This document shows, in pieces, positions 52,057 to 61,120 of a DNA stretch of 64,000 bases (position 1 is the stretch's first letter; each line of letters begins with the position of its first letter). This DNA comes from an uncultured Selenomonadales bacterium (GTDB lineage Bacteria; Bacillota; Negativicutes; Selenomonadales; Selenomonadaceae): NCBI GenBank assembly GCA_947304355.1, contig CAMZAX010000004.1, positions 49,609-113,608 of the forward strand, given 5' to 3'. A program made the position numbers and the translations under genes. The notes beneath the pieces were generated by a model. That model was not told the DNA's origin. It saw only the letters and a list, made by a program, of their open reading frames with translations, and did no database searches.

Positions 52057-55000
52057 TCACATACTCACGAGCCGCCCGCCGTTTAGCAGGTAAAGATATT
52101 TTTCGGCGACGGTTATGTTAAGCAACGCTTCGACAGCCGCCGAGTAAAGTTCAATCTGAATTCGGTAGCGGTCGGCAATGTTGGGCGCGTCGCGGTCGGT
52201 CTTGTAGTCAAGCAGAATCCACTTGCCCGCCGCGTCCTTGAACAGCAAATCGATTATCCCTTGTATGAAAATTTTTTCGTCGACGTTGAAGAATCGGCGC
52301 GCGTCAATCAGTCGGCTGAAGGGCAATTCGCGATAGAATTCCCGTGCCGCGATTAAACGTTGACCGAGTTCGCTTGCAAAGAACTTCGCGATCTTGTCCG
52401 CCCTGACTGCCGCGACGTGTTCCGCCGAAATGATTTCGCGCCGAGCCAACGACGCAACCTGCGCGGCGATTCCGCTTGCCGACAGGTCACCGTTCAAGTT
52501 CAAGCTTTGCATGACTTTATGCATGAGCGAGCCGAATTCCGCGCCCGAAAGTTTTTTCGTCTGCATGAAGTTCGGACGGCGGTAGATGAATTTTTCACGC
52601 GGCGCGAAGTCTTCGAGTTGTGGCAAGGCGTCTTCCTCTGCGCGGCGTTTGAGCTCCGTGACGGACAATTTTGCGGGGATGTTGGCGAGCGGCGTCGACG
52701 GAAGTTTTTCGGGTGCTTGAGAAATTTTTTCTTGAGCGGCGGCGAGCGGTCGTTCGCGAATCTCCAAAACCTGCGCCTGTTCGACGAGCCGAGCGTGCAG
52801 GACGTTCGACAGCGCGTCTTTTATCGGCAACAGCCAATCCATGAACTTGCCCGCCGATAGGATGTCGTAATCGTCGGGCGCGTCGACGGGTCGCAACTTT
52901 TCAAGCGCGGACTTCGACGTTGTGCCCACGAGGATTAATTTTTCTTTCGCGCGCGTCAACGCCACATACAAAAGCCGCAACTCTTCGGCAAGCGATTCGT
53001 CACGGATTTTTTTCGACACGGCTTGCGTCGCGAGCGTCTTGACTTTCAGCTGTTTATCTTGCGGCGTCCTGTGCGCGCCTATACCGAAGTCGCGGTGGCG
53101 GAAGACAATGCCCTTGGTGTAATCGTCGCCGTTGAATTGCTTGCCGATGCCCGCCACGAACACCACGGGATATTCGAGCCCCTTGCTGCCGTGAATCGTC
53201 ACGACGCGCACGACGTTTTCGTTTTCGCCGAGCGTCGACGCAGTTGGCAAGTCCCGTTCGAGCCGTTGAATCTTGCTGACGAATTCGACGAAACGCGACA
53301 GCCCGCGAGCGTTGGTCGATTCAAAATCGGCGGCGCGGTCGATTAAGATACGCAAATTCGCCTGCCGCACGTCGCCACGCGTCTCCTTGCCGACGGAATC
53401 GTAGTAGCCCGTTTCGCGATACAGACTGCTCAAAAGTTCGGGCACGCCGAGTTGACGAGCCGCGTCGCGCCAACGATTCAGCTTGCCCAAAAAATCTTTG
53501 CACTTGTCCGAGCCGCGTTCGACTGCCATATAAAAATCGACGCCGGGATTTGCAATGCGAACTTCCGCCAATTCTTCCGCGCTGAAGCCGCCAATCGCAC
53601 TCATCATGACGGCGGCAAGCGGGATGTCCTGTCGCGCGTTGTCGAGCAAATTCAACAGGCTGACGACGACTTGAACTTCGTTGGCGCGGAAATAATTTTC
53701 TTCGTCGGGCACGTAAGCGGGAATGCCGAATTTTTTCAGCGTGTCGAGAATCTCAAAGGCTTGCGTCTTGGGCGAGCGGTGCAGGATAACGATGTCGCGA
53801 AACTCCACGGGGCGATAAGCGTCGCCGTCGCGCACGAGCTTGCCCGAATCAATCAGCGTGTGAATTTTGCCGGCGATAAAGCGCATTTCGAGTTCGATAC
53901 TCTTGCTGTCGTCGCCGAGGTCTTTATCCGTCTTGATGAAATAAAATTCGGGGCGTTCGTCGAAGTAAGCGTCACCGCATTCGTAATTCGCGCCGTATTG
54001 CAGAGCCGCCGCGTCGTCGTAATCAATTTCGGTCGCGCGCTTGTTCATGAGCCGCTTAAAAATTTCGTTGACCGCCGCGAGGATTTTGTCACGGCTGCGG
54101 AAGTTCTTCGACAGGTTGATAGTTCGATAAGTCGCCATCTTGTCCTTGAAGTTGGCGGCGTCGACGAGGCGGAAACGGTAAATCGATTGCTTGACGTCGC
54201 CGACGAAAAACAGATTGTCGCCGCTTGAAATTCGTTGAACGATTTCTTCCTGCACGCCGTTGGTGTCCTGGTATTCGTCCACCATGATGAACTTGAACTT
54301 CGCACGGTAGGCGGCGGCGACTTCGGGCGCGGCGTCGAAAATTTTCAGCGCGAGGTGTTCCATGTCGTTGAAGTCAATGATACCGCGTTCGCGTTTGGCG
54401 GAGGAGAATTTTTGCGCGAAAGCCTTCGTCACGCGAATCAGCTCAAGAATCGGCGCATGAAGTTCGCGCACGTCTGAAAGCATTTTGGCTTCGTCGGCGA
54501 GAAAATATTTATCGCGCAACGTCTCAAGCTTGTCTTTGTAACCGTCGTGCAAAGCTTTGATTCGACTTTTGATTTGTTCGTCGCCCTTGCCGATAACGCA
54601 ACGTTTAAGATTAATCGCGTGAATTTTGTCGTAAAGCGCGTCCCAATCGTCGAGCGAAGATTTCAGCGCGTCAATCTGTCGGCGGTCGTCGGGCAAGGCG
54701 TTGGCGGTGATGTGATTCGTTTCGGCGAGGCGGTTGGCTTCGGCGCAATCGGCGAAAATTTTTTCCAGCGTCGCGCGAATGTACGGCTTAAGGAACTTGA
54801 ACCAGATCGTATCGTCGAGCCGCGCAGATTCGGGCAAGTCGTAGGGGTCGGCGAGCCCGTCAAGCCACGCGTCGGGATAGGGCATACTCAGCGAAAAGTC
54901 GTGCAGGTCGATAATCATGTCGTGAAGTTTGTCGTCGCCCTTGACGTTGCCGCCGAACGCGTCGGTAAAATTTTTGAACGTGTCGCCGCCGTCCGCGTAA

Positions 55001-55437
55001 TTTTCTTCAAACAGCTCCTCAATGACTTCGCGTTTCAGGATGTTGAGTTCGTTGGTGTCGCCGGCGCGAAATTTCGGGTCGAGGTCGATTCGCGAAAAGT
55101 TACGCCGCAAAATCGTTTGGCAGAACGAATGAAACGTCGAGATGTGCGCGCCGCTCAAAAGAATTATCTGCCGTTCAAGGTGCGTTTGCTTGTCGGCGTC
55201 GAGTTCGGTTTCAAGGCGTTTGGTCAGCGCGTCCTGAATTCGCGAGCGCATTTCCTGCGCGGCGGTGTTGGTGAAGGTCATGATAAGCAGTTCGTCAACT
55301 TGGCAGGAATTTTCTTCGAGCAACTTCACGACGCGTTCGGTTAGGACACGAGTCTTGCCCGCGCCCGCCGCTGCCGCTATCAAAAAATTTTCGTCGCGAG
55401 CGTCAACCGCCGCCTGCTGTTCGTGTGTCAGTTCCAT
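52057..55437 (-). CDS. addA: ATP-dependent helicase/nuclease subunit AddA
   Basis: 1126 aa UvrD-like helicase with nuclease. Q motif LTHEQQAAVDA, Walker A AAAGAGKTRVLTERV (residues about 23-37), Walker B IMVDEYQDTN, motif VTIHGSKGLEYPVVF, RLLYVALTRAKEKLI, and the C-terminal PD-(D/E)XK nuclease with ILLDYKTDRD. With AddB it processes double-strand breaks and recognises Chi. AddB is not in the window, although the genes are usually adjacent; instead rfbC lies upstream by about one base. ATG at 55437 is favoured because LTHEQQ begins the family alignment; its ribosome site is weak (GGTG). Confidence 0.94.
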   Translation of the reverse strand: MELTHEQQAAVDARDENFLIAAAAGAGKTRVLTERVVKLLEENSCQVDELLIMTFTNTAAQEMRSRIQDALTKRLETELDADKQTHLERQIILLSGAHISTFHSFCQTILRRNFSRIDLDPKFRAGDTNELNILKREVIEELFEENYADGGDTFKNFTDAFGGNVKGDDKLHDMIIDLHDFSLSMPYPDAWLDGLADPYDLPESARLDDTIWFKFLKPYIRATLEKIFADCAEANRLAETNHITANALPDDRRQIDALKSSLDDWDALYDKIHAINLKRCVIGKGDEQIKSRIKALHDGYKDKLETLRDKYFLADEAKMLSDVRELHAPILELIRVTKAFAQKFSSAKRERGIIDFNDMEHLALKIFDAAPEVAAAYRAKFKFIMVDEYQDTNGVQEEIVQRISSGDNLFFVGDVKQSIYRFRLVDAANFKDKMATYRTINLSKNFRSRDKILAAVNEIFKRLMNKRATEIDYDDAAALQYGANYECGDAYFDERPEFYFIKTDKDLGDDSKSIELEMRFIAGKIHTLIDSGKLVRDGDAYRPVEFRDIVILHRSPKTQAFEILDTLKKFGIPAYVPDEENYFRANEVQVVVSLLNLLDNARQDIPLAAVMMSAIGGFSAEELAEVRIANPGVDFYMAVERGSDKCKDFLGKLNRWRDAARQLGVPELLSSLYRETGYYDSVGKETRGDVRQANLRILIDRAADFESTNARGLSRFVEFVSKIQRLERDLPTASTLGENENVVRVVTIHGSKGLEYPVVFVAGIGKQFNGDDYTKGIVFRHRDFGIGAHRTPQDKQLKVKTLATQAVSKKIRDESLAEELRLLYVALTRAKEKLILVGTTSKSALEKLRPVDAPDDYDILSAGKFMDWLLPIKDALSNVLHARLVEQAQVLEIRERPLAAAQEKISQAPEKLPSTPLANIPAKLSVTELKRRAEEDALPQLEDFAPREKFIYRRPNFMQTKKLSGAEFGSLMHKVMQSLNLNGDLSASGIAAQVASLARREIISAEHVAAVRADKIAKFFASELGQRLIAAREFYRELPFSRLIDARRFFNVDEKIFIQGIIDLLFKDAAGKWILLDYKTDRDAPNIADRYRIQIELYSAAVEALLNITVAEKYLYLLNGGRLVSM

Positions 55438-55438
55438 T

Positions 55439-55996
55439 TTAGAACACCAATTCGCCGCGTTCGAGACGTTCGCGGAGCGTCGGAGCCTTGGCGTCTTTGT
55501 CGGCGAGAATCGTCGGCGGGAACGGCCAATCAATCATGATGTCGGGGTCGTCCCAACGGATATTGCCGTCGCACGTCGGCGCGTAGAAATTGTCGGCTTT
55601 GTACTGAATCTCAACGTCGTCGGTCAGCGTCAGGAAGGCGTGCGCGAAGCCGCGCGGAATCAGCAGTTGCTTTTTGTTTTCGGCGGTGAGTTCGACGGCA
55701 ACCCATTTCTTGAAAGTGTCGGAGTCTTCGCGAATATCAACCGCCACGTCGAGGAGTTTGCCGCGCGTGCAACGGACGAGCTTTGTCTGCGCGAAAGGTG
55801 CCGTCTGATAGTGCAGACCGCGCAGGGTGCCTTTGTGCGCCGAGTAGGATTGATTATCCTGCACGAATTCAAACGTCAAGCCCGCCGCCTGGAATTTGCG
55901 CGCCGACCACGTTTCCATAAACCAGCCGCGTGCGTCGCCGAAAACTTTCGGCTCAAGAATCAATACGCCTTCGATAGCTGTCTTGGTCACTTGCAT
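55439..55996 (-). CDS. rfbC: dTDP-4-dehydrorhamnose 3,5-epimerase
   Basis: 185 aa cupin epimerase. EPKVFGDARGWFMETW, the catalytic His in GTLRGLHYQ, DVAVDIREDSDTF, and LIPRGFAHAFLTL. Third step of dTDP-L-rhamnose synthesis. The other rml genes are not adjacent. ATG at 55996 has GGAGGG seven bases upstream. The rhamnan-synthesis-like domain of the first gene in the window could be a consumer of rhamnose (inference). Confidence 0.95.
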   Translation of the reverse strand: MQVTKTAIEGVLILEPKVFGDARGWFMETWSARKFQAAGLTFEFVQDNQSYSAHKGTLRGLHYQTAPFAQTKLVRCTRGKLLDVAVDIREDSDTFKKWVAVELTAENKKQLLIPRGFAHAFLTLTDDVEIQYKADNFYAPTCDGNIRWDDPDIMIDWPFPPTILADKDAKAPTLRERLERGELVF

Positions 55997-56062
55997 AAAA
56001 ATTCCCTCCAAAAATTTAATCGCGTGCAGTTTAGCGGTTTTGCGTTTGCACGTCAATCAACG

Positions 56063-56087
56063 CAAAAAAATAAGCCGCAGGCGCGGC
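56063..56087 (-). terminator. rho-independent terminator after the 127-aa gene
   Basis: Minus strand GCCGC-GCCT-GCGGC followed by TTATTTTTTT. Confidence 0.75.
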
Positions 56088-56110
56088 AACGGCGGAAAAT
56101 TTTCACGGCG

Positions 56111-56494
56111 TCAAATTTCTTCCAAATCTTCGGGATGTTTTTTGATATAGTCGCGATACTTGTTGTATTCGTCTTCAAAGGATTTATCTTCGGACGCGGC
56201 GAGTTGGAAGGACATCATGGCGACAGCCATTATTCGGGCAATCTCGTGCGCCTCAAAGGTTTCAACCAGGCGGGAAATGGTGCGTGCCGTCTCGTCGAGC
56301 AATTCTTGATCGTCGGCAGCGAAACGATTGAGCAACAACATATCGAACATCTGCTGTTCCAAAGCCGACCAACCGAGCGCAATGCCGGCGTTGGAGTGCG
56401 GAACTCTGTCGTGAACGCTGTCAAAGGCTGAATCGTCGTCGCCTATTTCCGGAATGTAAACTTCGTCTTCGTCTTCAAAACGCGGCCTGAGCAT
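56111..56494 (-). CDS. hypothetical acidic helical protein
   Basis: 127 aa, soluble, strongly acidic N-terminus (RPRFEDEDEVYIPEIGDDD), then amphipathic helices (LEQQMFDMLLLNRFAADDQE, ETARTISRLVETFEAHE). No recognised domain. Own promoter (56539-56568) and terminator, so it is monocistronic. GGGGGG lies before the ATG. Confidence 0.7.
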   Translation of the reverse strand: MLRPRFEDEDEVYIPEIGDDDSAFDSVHDRVPHSNAGIALGWSALEQQMFDMLLLNRFAADDQELLDETARTISRLVETFEAHEIARIMAVAMMSFQLAASEDKSFEDEYNKYRDYIKKHPEDLEEI

Positions 56495-56538
56495 AAATGA
56501 TTCCCCCCGAAAAAATTATTGAAAAATATGTTGAAGGT

Positions 56539-56568
56539 ATTGTACTATAAGAATATGCAAAATGTAAA
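56539..56568 (-). promoter_or_regulatory. promoter of the 127-aa gene
   Basis: Minus strand TTTACA (56563-56568), 18 bases, TACAAT (56539-56544). Confidence 0.5.
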
Positions 56569-56586
56569 GCAAGGCGGAAGTCTGTC

Positions 56587-57036
56587 ATGCAAAAATTTTT
56601 ACTGGGAATCGGAATCGCGCTGATTCTCGTCGGGATATTCGGCGCGAGTTACACTTGGCACCACGACCACCGCGAGGCGCAAACGTTGGACAAATATGCG
56701 GCGACTGAATTTCAAGTTGCGCGCGACGGCGACGGCAACTGGGAAAGCGCGACGCTGAGCCTGTGGGATTATCGTTACGACAAAGCGCGGCTCCTGGACA
56801 AGGCGATTGTTTTCACCGACGGCGCGCCCTGGGAGATTGACGCCGTGACCAAACAGACGCAAGCCGGTTGGCGCAACGAGAATAAATTATTTTTTCATTT
56901 CCCGAAGTCAAGTTTAAAAGATTTGTTGCTTGCGAAGGAGATTCGCGTTAAATTTTTCTACGACAACGGGCAGTCGATTGACTTGCCGCTGAGCCGGAAA
57001 GATTTGCTTGCGTGGCAAAGAAAGTTGCGTTGGTAG
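56587..57036 (+). CDS. hypothetical membrane-anchored protein
   Basis: 149 aa. One N-terminal hydrophobic segment (FLLGIGIALILVGIFGASY) that is an uncleaved anchor or signal, then a polar beta-rich domain (LSLWDYRYDKARLLDKAI, LFFHFPKSSLKDLL, IRVKFFYDNGQSIDLPL). Not recognised. Short GGCGGAAG ribosome site. It stands between divergent promoters and an interspersed repeat. Confidence 0.7.
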   Translation: MQKFLLGIGIALILVGIFGASYTWHHDHREAQTLDKYAATEFQVARDGDGNWESATLSLWDYRYDKARLLDKAIVFTDGAPWEIDAVTKQTQAGWRNENKLFFHFPKSSLKDLLLAKEIRVKFFYDNGQSIDLPLSRKDLLAWQRKLRW

Positions 57037-57038
57037 CT

Positions 57039-57100
57039 CTTTCTTCCCGCACAAGAAAGTCTCTTAAAAATTATTTGTTTAACTACTTTCTTTCAGCGCG
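57039..57100. repeat. interspersed intergenic repeat with hairpins (copy 2)
   Basis: CTTTCTT-CCCGCAC-AAGAAAG, then an AT-rich stretch with AATTATTTG and ACTACTTTCTTTC. Aligns with 48349-48410. Both copies sit at intergenic gene ends. Confidence 0.65.
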
Positions 57101-57224
57101 CGAATGTACAATCCAAGTGTGCAACAAGTGAAAAAAGCCAAAACGCGTTACAAACGCCGCCGCAAGAAATGTCGCCCGCACAAGTTACTTGAAAATCCGG
57201 AGTTGTACCTTCCCCAAAACACTG

Positions 57225-57252
57225 TTGCAAAGTGTAAAAAGTATGATAAAAT
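57225..57252 (+). promoter_or_regulatory. promoter of mreBCD
   Basis: TTGCAA (57225-57230), 16 bases, TAAAAT (57247-57252), about 55 bases before the mreB ATG. The upstream 57101-57224 holds only a Lys/Arg-rich open frame that I do not believe is translated. Confidence 0.6.
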
Positions 57253-57307
57253 ATTTTCGCTTAGCGCAGGCAAAAAATCTAACCAACGGAAGGGAGCAAT
57301 TTTTCAG

Positions 57308-58348
57308 ATGTGGGGTTTTTTTGGCGGTCTGTCGCACGACATGGGCATTGACCTGGGGACGGCAAACACTCTGGTGCACGTCAAGGGTCGTGGGATTGTC
57401 CTGCGTGAACCTTCAGTCGTGGCGATAAAAAGTGACACGGGCGACGTACTTGCCGTCGGCGAAGAGGCCAAGCAAATGATTGGTCGCACGCCCGGCAACA
57501 TAATCGCGATTCGCCCGATGAAAGACGGCGTCATTGCCGATTTCGACGTAACTCAAGCAATGCTCAGATATTTTATTCGCAAGGCAATGAACTCAAAATC
57601 ATTCGTGCGCCCGCGAGTCGTCGTCGGCGTGCCTTCGGGCGTCACGGAAGTCGAAAAGCGCGCTGTTATCGACGCGGCGACACAGGCCGGGGCTCGTGAA
57701 GCGTACCTTATCGAAGAACCTATGGCTGCGGCAATCGGCGCGGGTCTGCCCGTCGAAGAAGCAACCGGCAACATGGTCGTTGACATTGGCGGCGGCACAA
57801 CCGAAATCGCCGTTATATCGCTCGGCGGCATTGTCGTGAGCAAATCCATTCGCGTCGGCGGCGACGAAATGGATTCGTCAATTATCCAATACATTCGCCG
57901 CATTTACAGCCTGATGATTGGCGAACGCACGGCGGAAGATTTAAAAATCAAAATCGGCACCGCGATTATCACGCCCGACAAGGAAAAGTCCATGCAGATT
58001 CGCGGGCGCGATTTGGTCAGCGGCTTACCCAAAACCATTGAAGTCAAGTCCGGCGAAATCCGCGAAGCTTTGGGCGATCCGATTTTCAAAATCGTCGACG
58101 CAGTTAAGAGCACGCTCGAAAAGACACCGCCCGAACTTGCCGCCGACATTATGGATCACGGCATAGTGATGACGGGCGGCGGCGCGCTTTTGGCCAACCT
58201 CGATAAACTTATCGCGAAGGAAACCGGTATGCCCGTTATCGTCGCCGACGACGCGTTGAGCTGCGTGGGCGAAGGCACCGGCAAATCACTTGAAGATTTA
58301 AACTTGCTTAAGCGGGTCGTCATGACATCCAAAAAGCTGAGACAATGA
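57308..58348 (+). CDS. mreB: rod shape-determining protein MreB
   Basis: 346 aa bacterial actin. N-terminal amphipathic [20 protein letters not shown], phosphate loop 2 [28 protein letters not shown] and the adenosine motif [14 protein letters not shown]. Filaments under the membrane guide lateral wall synthesis. GGAAGGGAG precedes the ATG at 57308. An in-frame open stretch back to 57104 is not used because the promoter lies inside it. mreC is coupled by ATGA. Confidence 0.97.
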   Translation: MWGFFGGLSHDMGIDLGTANTLVHVKGRGIVLREPSVVAIKSDTGDVLAVGEEAKQMIGRTPGNIIAIRPMKDGVIADFDVTQAMLRYFIRKAMNSKSFVRPRVVVGVPSGVTEVEKRAVIDAATQAGAREAYLIEEPMAAAIGAGLPVEEATGNMVVDIGGGTTEIAVISLGGIVVSKSIRVGGDEMDSSIIQYIRRIYSLMIGERTAEDLKIKIGTAIITPDKEKSMQIRGRDLVSGLPKTIEVKSGEIREALGDPIFKIVDAVKSTLEKTPPELAADIMDHGIVMTGGGALLANLDKLIAKETGMPVIVADDALSCVGEGTGKSLEDLNLLKRVVMTSKKLRQ

Positions 58349-59373
58349 GCAAAAAAATTCGCAGGGAAAAAGCATCGGCAAAAAAAATTATCGCGCTGAT
58401 TTTTGTATTTATCAGCGTGTTTTGTTCTGTCTTTTTCGCGGCGCGCAGCAGATTCGCAACGCCCGTGACCGACGGCTTGGCAATGACGATTATGGCTCCG
58501 TTCCAACGCGTCTTCTCGTGGGTCGGCAGTCAGCTGATGTTCGTCAAGGACACCGTTACCGAAATTTCTCACCTGCACGAACAAAATCGCCTGCTCCGCG
58601 AGGAAGTTGAAATCTTGCGCGCGCAAAATTTGACTGCCTCCGAATACGCGTCCGAAAATCAGCGGCTCCGCAATTTGCTCGGCTACAAGCAGGCGTCGAT
58701 TCAATTCGATTTGGTCGCGGCAAGCGTCATAGGTCGCGAGTCGGCAACGTGGTCAAGCGTAATCATGATTAATCGCGGCACAATCGACGGCGTTGCGAAC
58801 AACATGGCAGTCGTCACCGAAATGGGCTTGGTCGGTCACGTCATGGAGGCGGGTGTCAATTCGTCGAAAGTTCAGCTGTTGATAGACCCGCGCTCGTCTG
58901 TCGGCACGTTGATTCAGCGTCCCGAATCGCGCGTTGCGGGCATTGTCGAGGGCGACATTAAAAATCCAAGCTACCCGCGCATGGTCAACATCCCGAAAGA
59001 TTCTGACGTGCAGGTCGAAGATATGGTCGTCACGTCGGGTTTCGGCGGCGTCTACCCCAAAGGGCTCGTCGTCGGCAAAATCGTCGACATTCACAACGAG
59101 GAAGGCGGCTTGCTCAAATACGGCGTGATTGATACGTCCGTTGACTTCCAAAAACTTGAAGACGTGGCGGTAATCGTTGCGTCGCGCGAGGCTCCGCCCG
59201 AACCGATTCAGCCGCCGCAACAGACGCCCGGCACCGAGACTGATCCGCACGAGACGGCGCAGAAACTTCAGGCGGCGCAACAGCAGATTCAAGACGCGCA
59301 ACAGCAACAGTTGCAACAGGCGGGCTACGTTGCCGAAGAACCGCAACAGGTCGAGGGGGTTGCCCCGCAATGA
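58345..59373 (+). CDS. mreC: rod shape-determining protein MreC
   Basis: 342 aa. Basic cytoplasmic start, one transmembrane helix ([19 protein letters not shown]), a coiled coil ([20 protein letters not shown]), then the MreC beta domain ([39 protein letters not shown]). The C-terminal 60 residues are an unusual Gln/Pro-rich tail ([11 protein letters not shown], then [14 protein letters not shown]). Overlaps mreB and mreD by four bases each. Confidence 0.95.
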   Translation: MSKKIRREKASAKKIIALIFVFISVFCSVFFAARSRFATPVTDGLAMTIMAPFQRVFSWVGSQLMFVKDTVTEISHLHEQNRLLREEVEILRAQNLTASEYASENQRLRNLLGYKQASIQFDLVAASVIGRESATWSSVIMINRGTIDGVANNMAVVTEMGLVGHVMEAGVNSSKVQLLIDPRSSVGTLIQRPESRVAGIVEGDIKNPSYPRMVNIPKDSDVQVEDMVVTSGFGGVYPKGLVVGKIVDIHNEEGGLLKYGVIDTSVDFQKLEDVAVIVASREAPPEPIQPPQQTPGTETDPHETAQKLQAAQQQIQDAQQQQLQQAGYVAEEPQQVEGVAPQ

Positions 59374-59864
59374 AAATTATCGGGCTGTGGGCGGCTCTAC
59401 TCGTCCTGTGCTACGCTTTGCAGACGTCGCTTTTGACGTTCGTGAGTTACAACGGCTTCAGCGCAAATCTCTTGCTCCTGCTTACGGTTTCGGTCGCGTT
59501 CCTGCGCGGGCATGAGCAGGGAACTTTTTTCGGATTCATGGCGGGCTTGTTGCAGGACGCGACGGCGGGCAGTTACTTCGGCTTGGCGACGTTCAGTTAC
59601 ATGACAATCGGCTTGATATTCGGAAGATTCTCGGTCAATCTTTTCCGCGAACAGTCGCTGTTGCCCGTGATAAGTTCAATACCCGCGCTTGCGATTCACT
59701 TCGCGATAACAATCGGCTTTCTGTTCATGCTTGACAGACCGATTGACGTGGCGAAGTTCATTCGGCAAGACTTTTGGCCGGCGGCGATTATGCAAATCGT
59801 TTTGGCTTATCCCGTGCACAGATTGATTTTGGCTTTAAACGAATTTTCCAAGCAACGACGGTAA
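59370..59864 (+). CDS. mreD: rod shape-determining protein MreD
   Basis: 164 aa polytopic membrane protein with about five helices. FFGFMAGLLQDATAGSYFGL is the family core motif with the conserved Asp, and FGRFSVNLFREQSLLPV follows. Partner of MreC in the elongasome. Followed by repeat array I. Confidence 0.93.
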   Translation: MKIIGLWAALLVLCYALQTSLLTFVSYNGFSANLLLLLTVSVAFLRGHEQGTFFGFMAGLLQDATAGSYFGLATFSYMTIGLIFGRFSVNLFREQSLLPVISSIPALAIHFAITIGFLFMLDRPIDVAKFIRQDFWPAAIMQIVLAYPVHRLILALNEFSKQRR

Positions 59865-59894
59865 TGCAATGCGCAATGCGTAATGCGCAATTAA
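59865..59894 (+). repeat. heptanucleotide repeat array I (AATGCGC/AATGCGT units)
   Basis: Four tandem AATGCGN-type units between mreD and gatC, the same subfamily as array F. Confidence 0.8.
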
Positions 59895-59914
59895 AACATT
59901 AGGAGGCATTGACA

Positions 59915-60211
59915 TTGAAGATAAGCGAACAGGACATCAAAACGGTCGCGAGCTTGTCGCGGCTGCGGATTCGCGAGGAGGAGGCGGACGACGTTATCTT
60001 TCAGCTGAACAAAATCTTGACATACGTCGAGAACTTGCAGGCGATTGACACGACGAACATCGAGCCGACGACTTACGCGCTGCCCATGCAAAACGTCTTC
60101 CGCGACGACAAAGTTAAGCCGTCACTTGAACGCGAACTTGCGCTGTCGAACGCGCCGCTCAAAGAAGACGGTTATTTCAAAGTACCGCGCGTGTTGGAAG
60201 AGCAAATTTAA
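59915..60211 (+). CDS. gatC: aspartyl/glutamyl-tRNA amidotransferase subunit C
   Basis: 98 aa. KISEQDIKTVASLSRLRI, FQLNKILTYVENLQAIDT, and FRDDKVKPSLERELALSNAP. Small stabilising subunit of GatCAB, which makes Gln-tRNA(Gln) (and Asn-tRNA(Asn)). TTG at 59915 is eight bases from AGGAGG and preferred over the TTG at 59909. gatA follows only after an inserted acetolactate decarboxylase gene; gatB is not in the window. Confidence 0.93.
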   Translation: MKISEQDIKTVASLSRLRIREEEADDVIFQLNKILTYVENLQAIDTTNIEPTTYALPMQNVFRDDKVKPSLERELALSNAPLKEDGYFKVPRVLEEQI

Positions 60212-60265
60212 CGCATGGCAAGTCATGCGATTTTGTAAGTTTTATAAGTTTTGGAGGTTTTTGTT

Positions 60266-61069
60266 ATGAAGAAGTTTTTTATCGCCGCGATTCTGGTTTG
60301 CGCAATGCTGTTCAATGCTGCGACGACCTTCGCCAAGCCCGCGCAGGACAAGGACACGATTTATCAAGTCGCGCTGTTGCAGTCGTTGACGCTCGGCTAC
60401 TTCGACGGCTCCGTCACGGTCAAGGAACTGAAAACGCACGGCGACACGGGTATCGGCACGTTTGAAGGTCTCGACGGCGAAATGATCGTCCTTGACGGCG
60501 TAGTTTATCGCGCCAATCGCGATTGCAAGATAAACGTCGTCGCCGACAAAGTGCGCATCCCGTTCAGCAACGTCACGTTCTTTGAAAAAGATTTCGCCGT
60601 CAAGCTCCGCAACATCACCGACAAGAACGCGTTTGAAAGTGCCTTGAACGCCCAAGTCGACAAGTACGGCATAAACAATTTTTACATGGTGAAAGTCCAC
60701 GGCGACTTTGCCGAAATGCACGTCCGCAGCGAAAGCGGAAGCGTTGAACCGTATCCCACGCTCGTTGAGGCGTTGAAGTCCCAAAACGAAATCACGCTCC
60801 AAAACATCAGCGGCACGCTCGTCGGCTTGTATTGCCCCGCGTTCATGAGTTCGCTTAATTCGACGGGCTGGCACTTCCACTTCGTCTCCGATGACAAGAA
60901 ATTCGGCGGACACGTCCTCGGCTTGCATATTGCGGATGCCGAAGCGCAATTCGACAAGACTGACGCTTTCCGCATGGTTTTGCCGAAGAAAGAAAATTTC
61001 CAGTCGTTGAACTTCGACGTTGACTTGAAGGAAGACATTCGCAAGGCGGAACAGGACAGCCAGCGTTAA
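60266..61069 (+). CDS. budA: exported alpha-acetolactate decarboxylase
   Basis: 267 aa. Signal peptide (KKFFIAAILVCAMLFNAATT, cleaved after FA) followed by a complete decarboxylase. FDGSVTVKELKTHGDTGIGT and GLDGEMIVLDGVVY are present, the active-site Arg lies in HVRSES, and zinc is held by His in GWHFHF and GGHVLG. Converts acetolactate to acetoin. It lies between gatC and gatA, an unusual place. ATG at 60266 has GGAGG upstream. Confidence 0.9.
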   Translation: MKKFFIAAILVCAMLFNAATTFAKPAQDKDTIYQVALLQSLTLGYFDGSVTVKELKTHGDTGIGTFEGLDGEMIVLDGVVYRANRDCKINVVADKVRIPFSNVTFFEKDFAVKLRNITDKNAFESALNAQVDKYGINNFYMVKVHGDFAEMHVRSESGSVEPYPTLVEALKSQNEITLQNISGTLVGLYCPAFMSSLNSTGWHFHFVSDDKKFGGHVLGLHIADAEAQFDKTDAFRMVLPKKENFQSLNFDVDLKEDIRKAEQDSQR

Positions 61070-61104
61070 GGGACAAGGGATTTGAACTTGTTCCTTGTTC
61101 CTAC
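61067..61104 (+). repeat. heptanucleotide repeat array J (GGGACAA units and TTGTTCC units)
   Basis: AAGGGACAAGGGA, then CTTGTTCCTTGTTCC, giving a short hairpin just before the gatA ribosome site. Confidence 0.7.
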
Positions 61105-61120
61105 CAAGGAGGCAAATAAT

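Noticed and set aside
57104..57307. Lys/Arg-rich open frame of 68 codons in frame with and directly upstream of mreB
   Set aside because: It would extend MreB at the N-terminus, but the mreB promoter (-10 at 57247) and ribosome site lie inside it, MreB normally starts at the amphipathic MWGFF segment, and the stretch partly covers an interspersed repeat.
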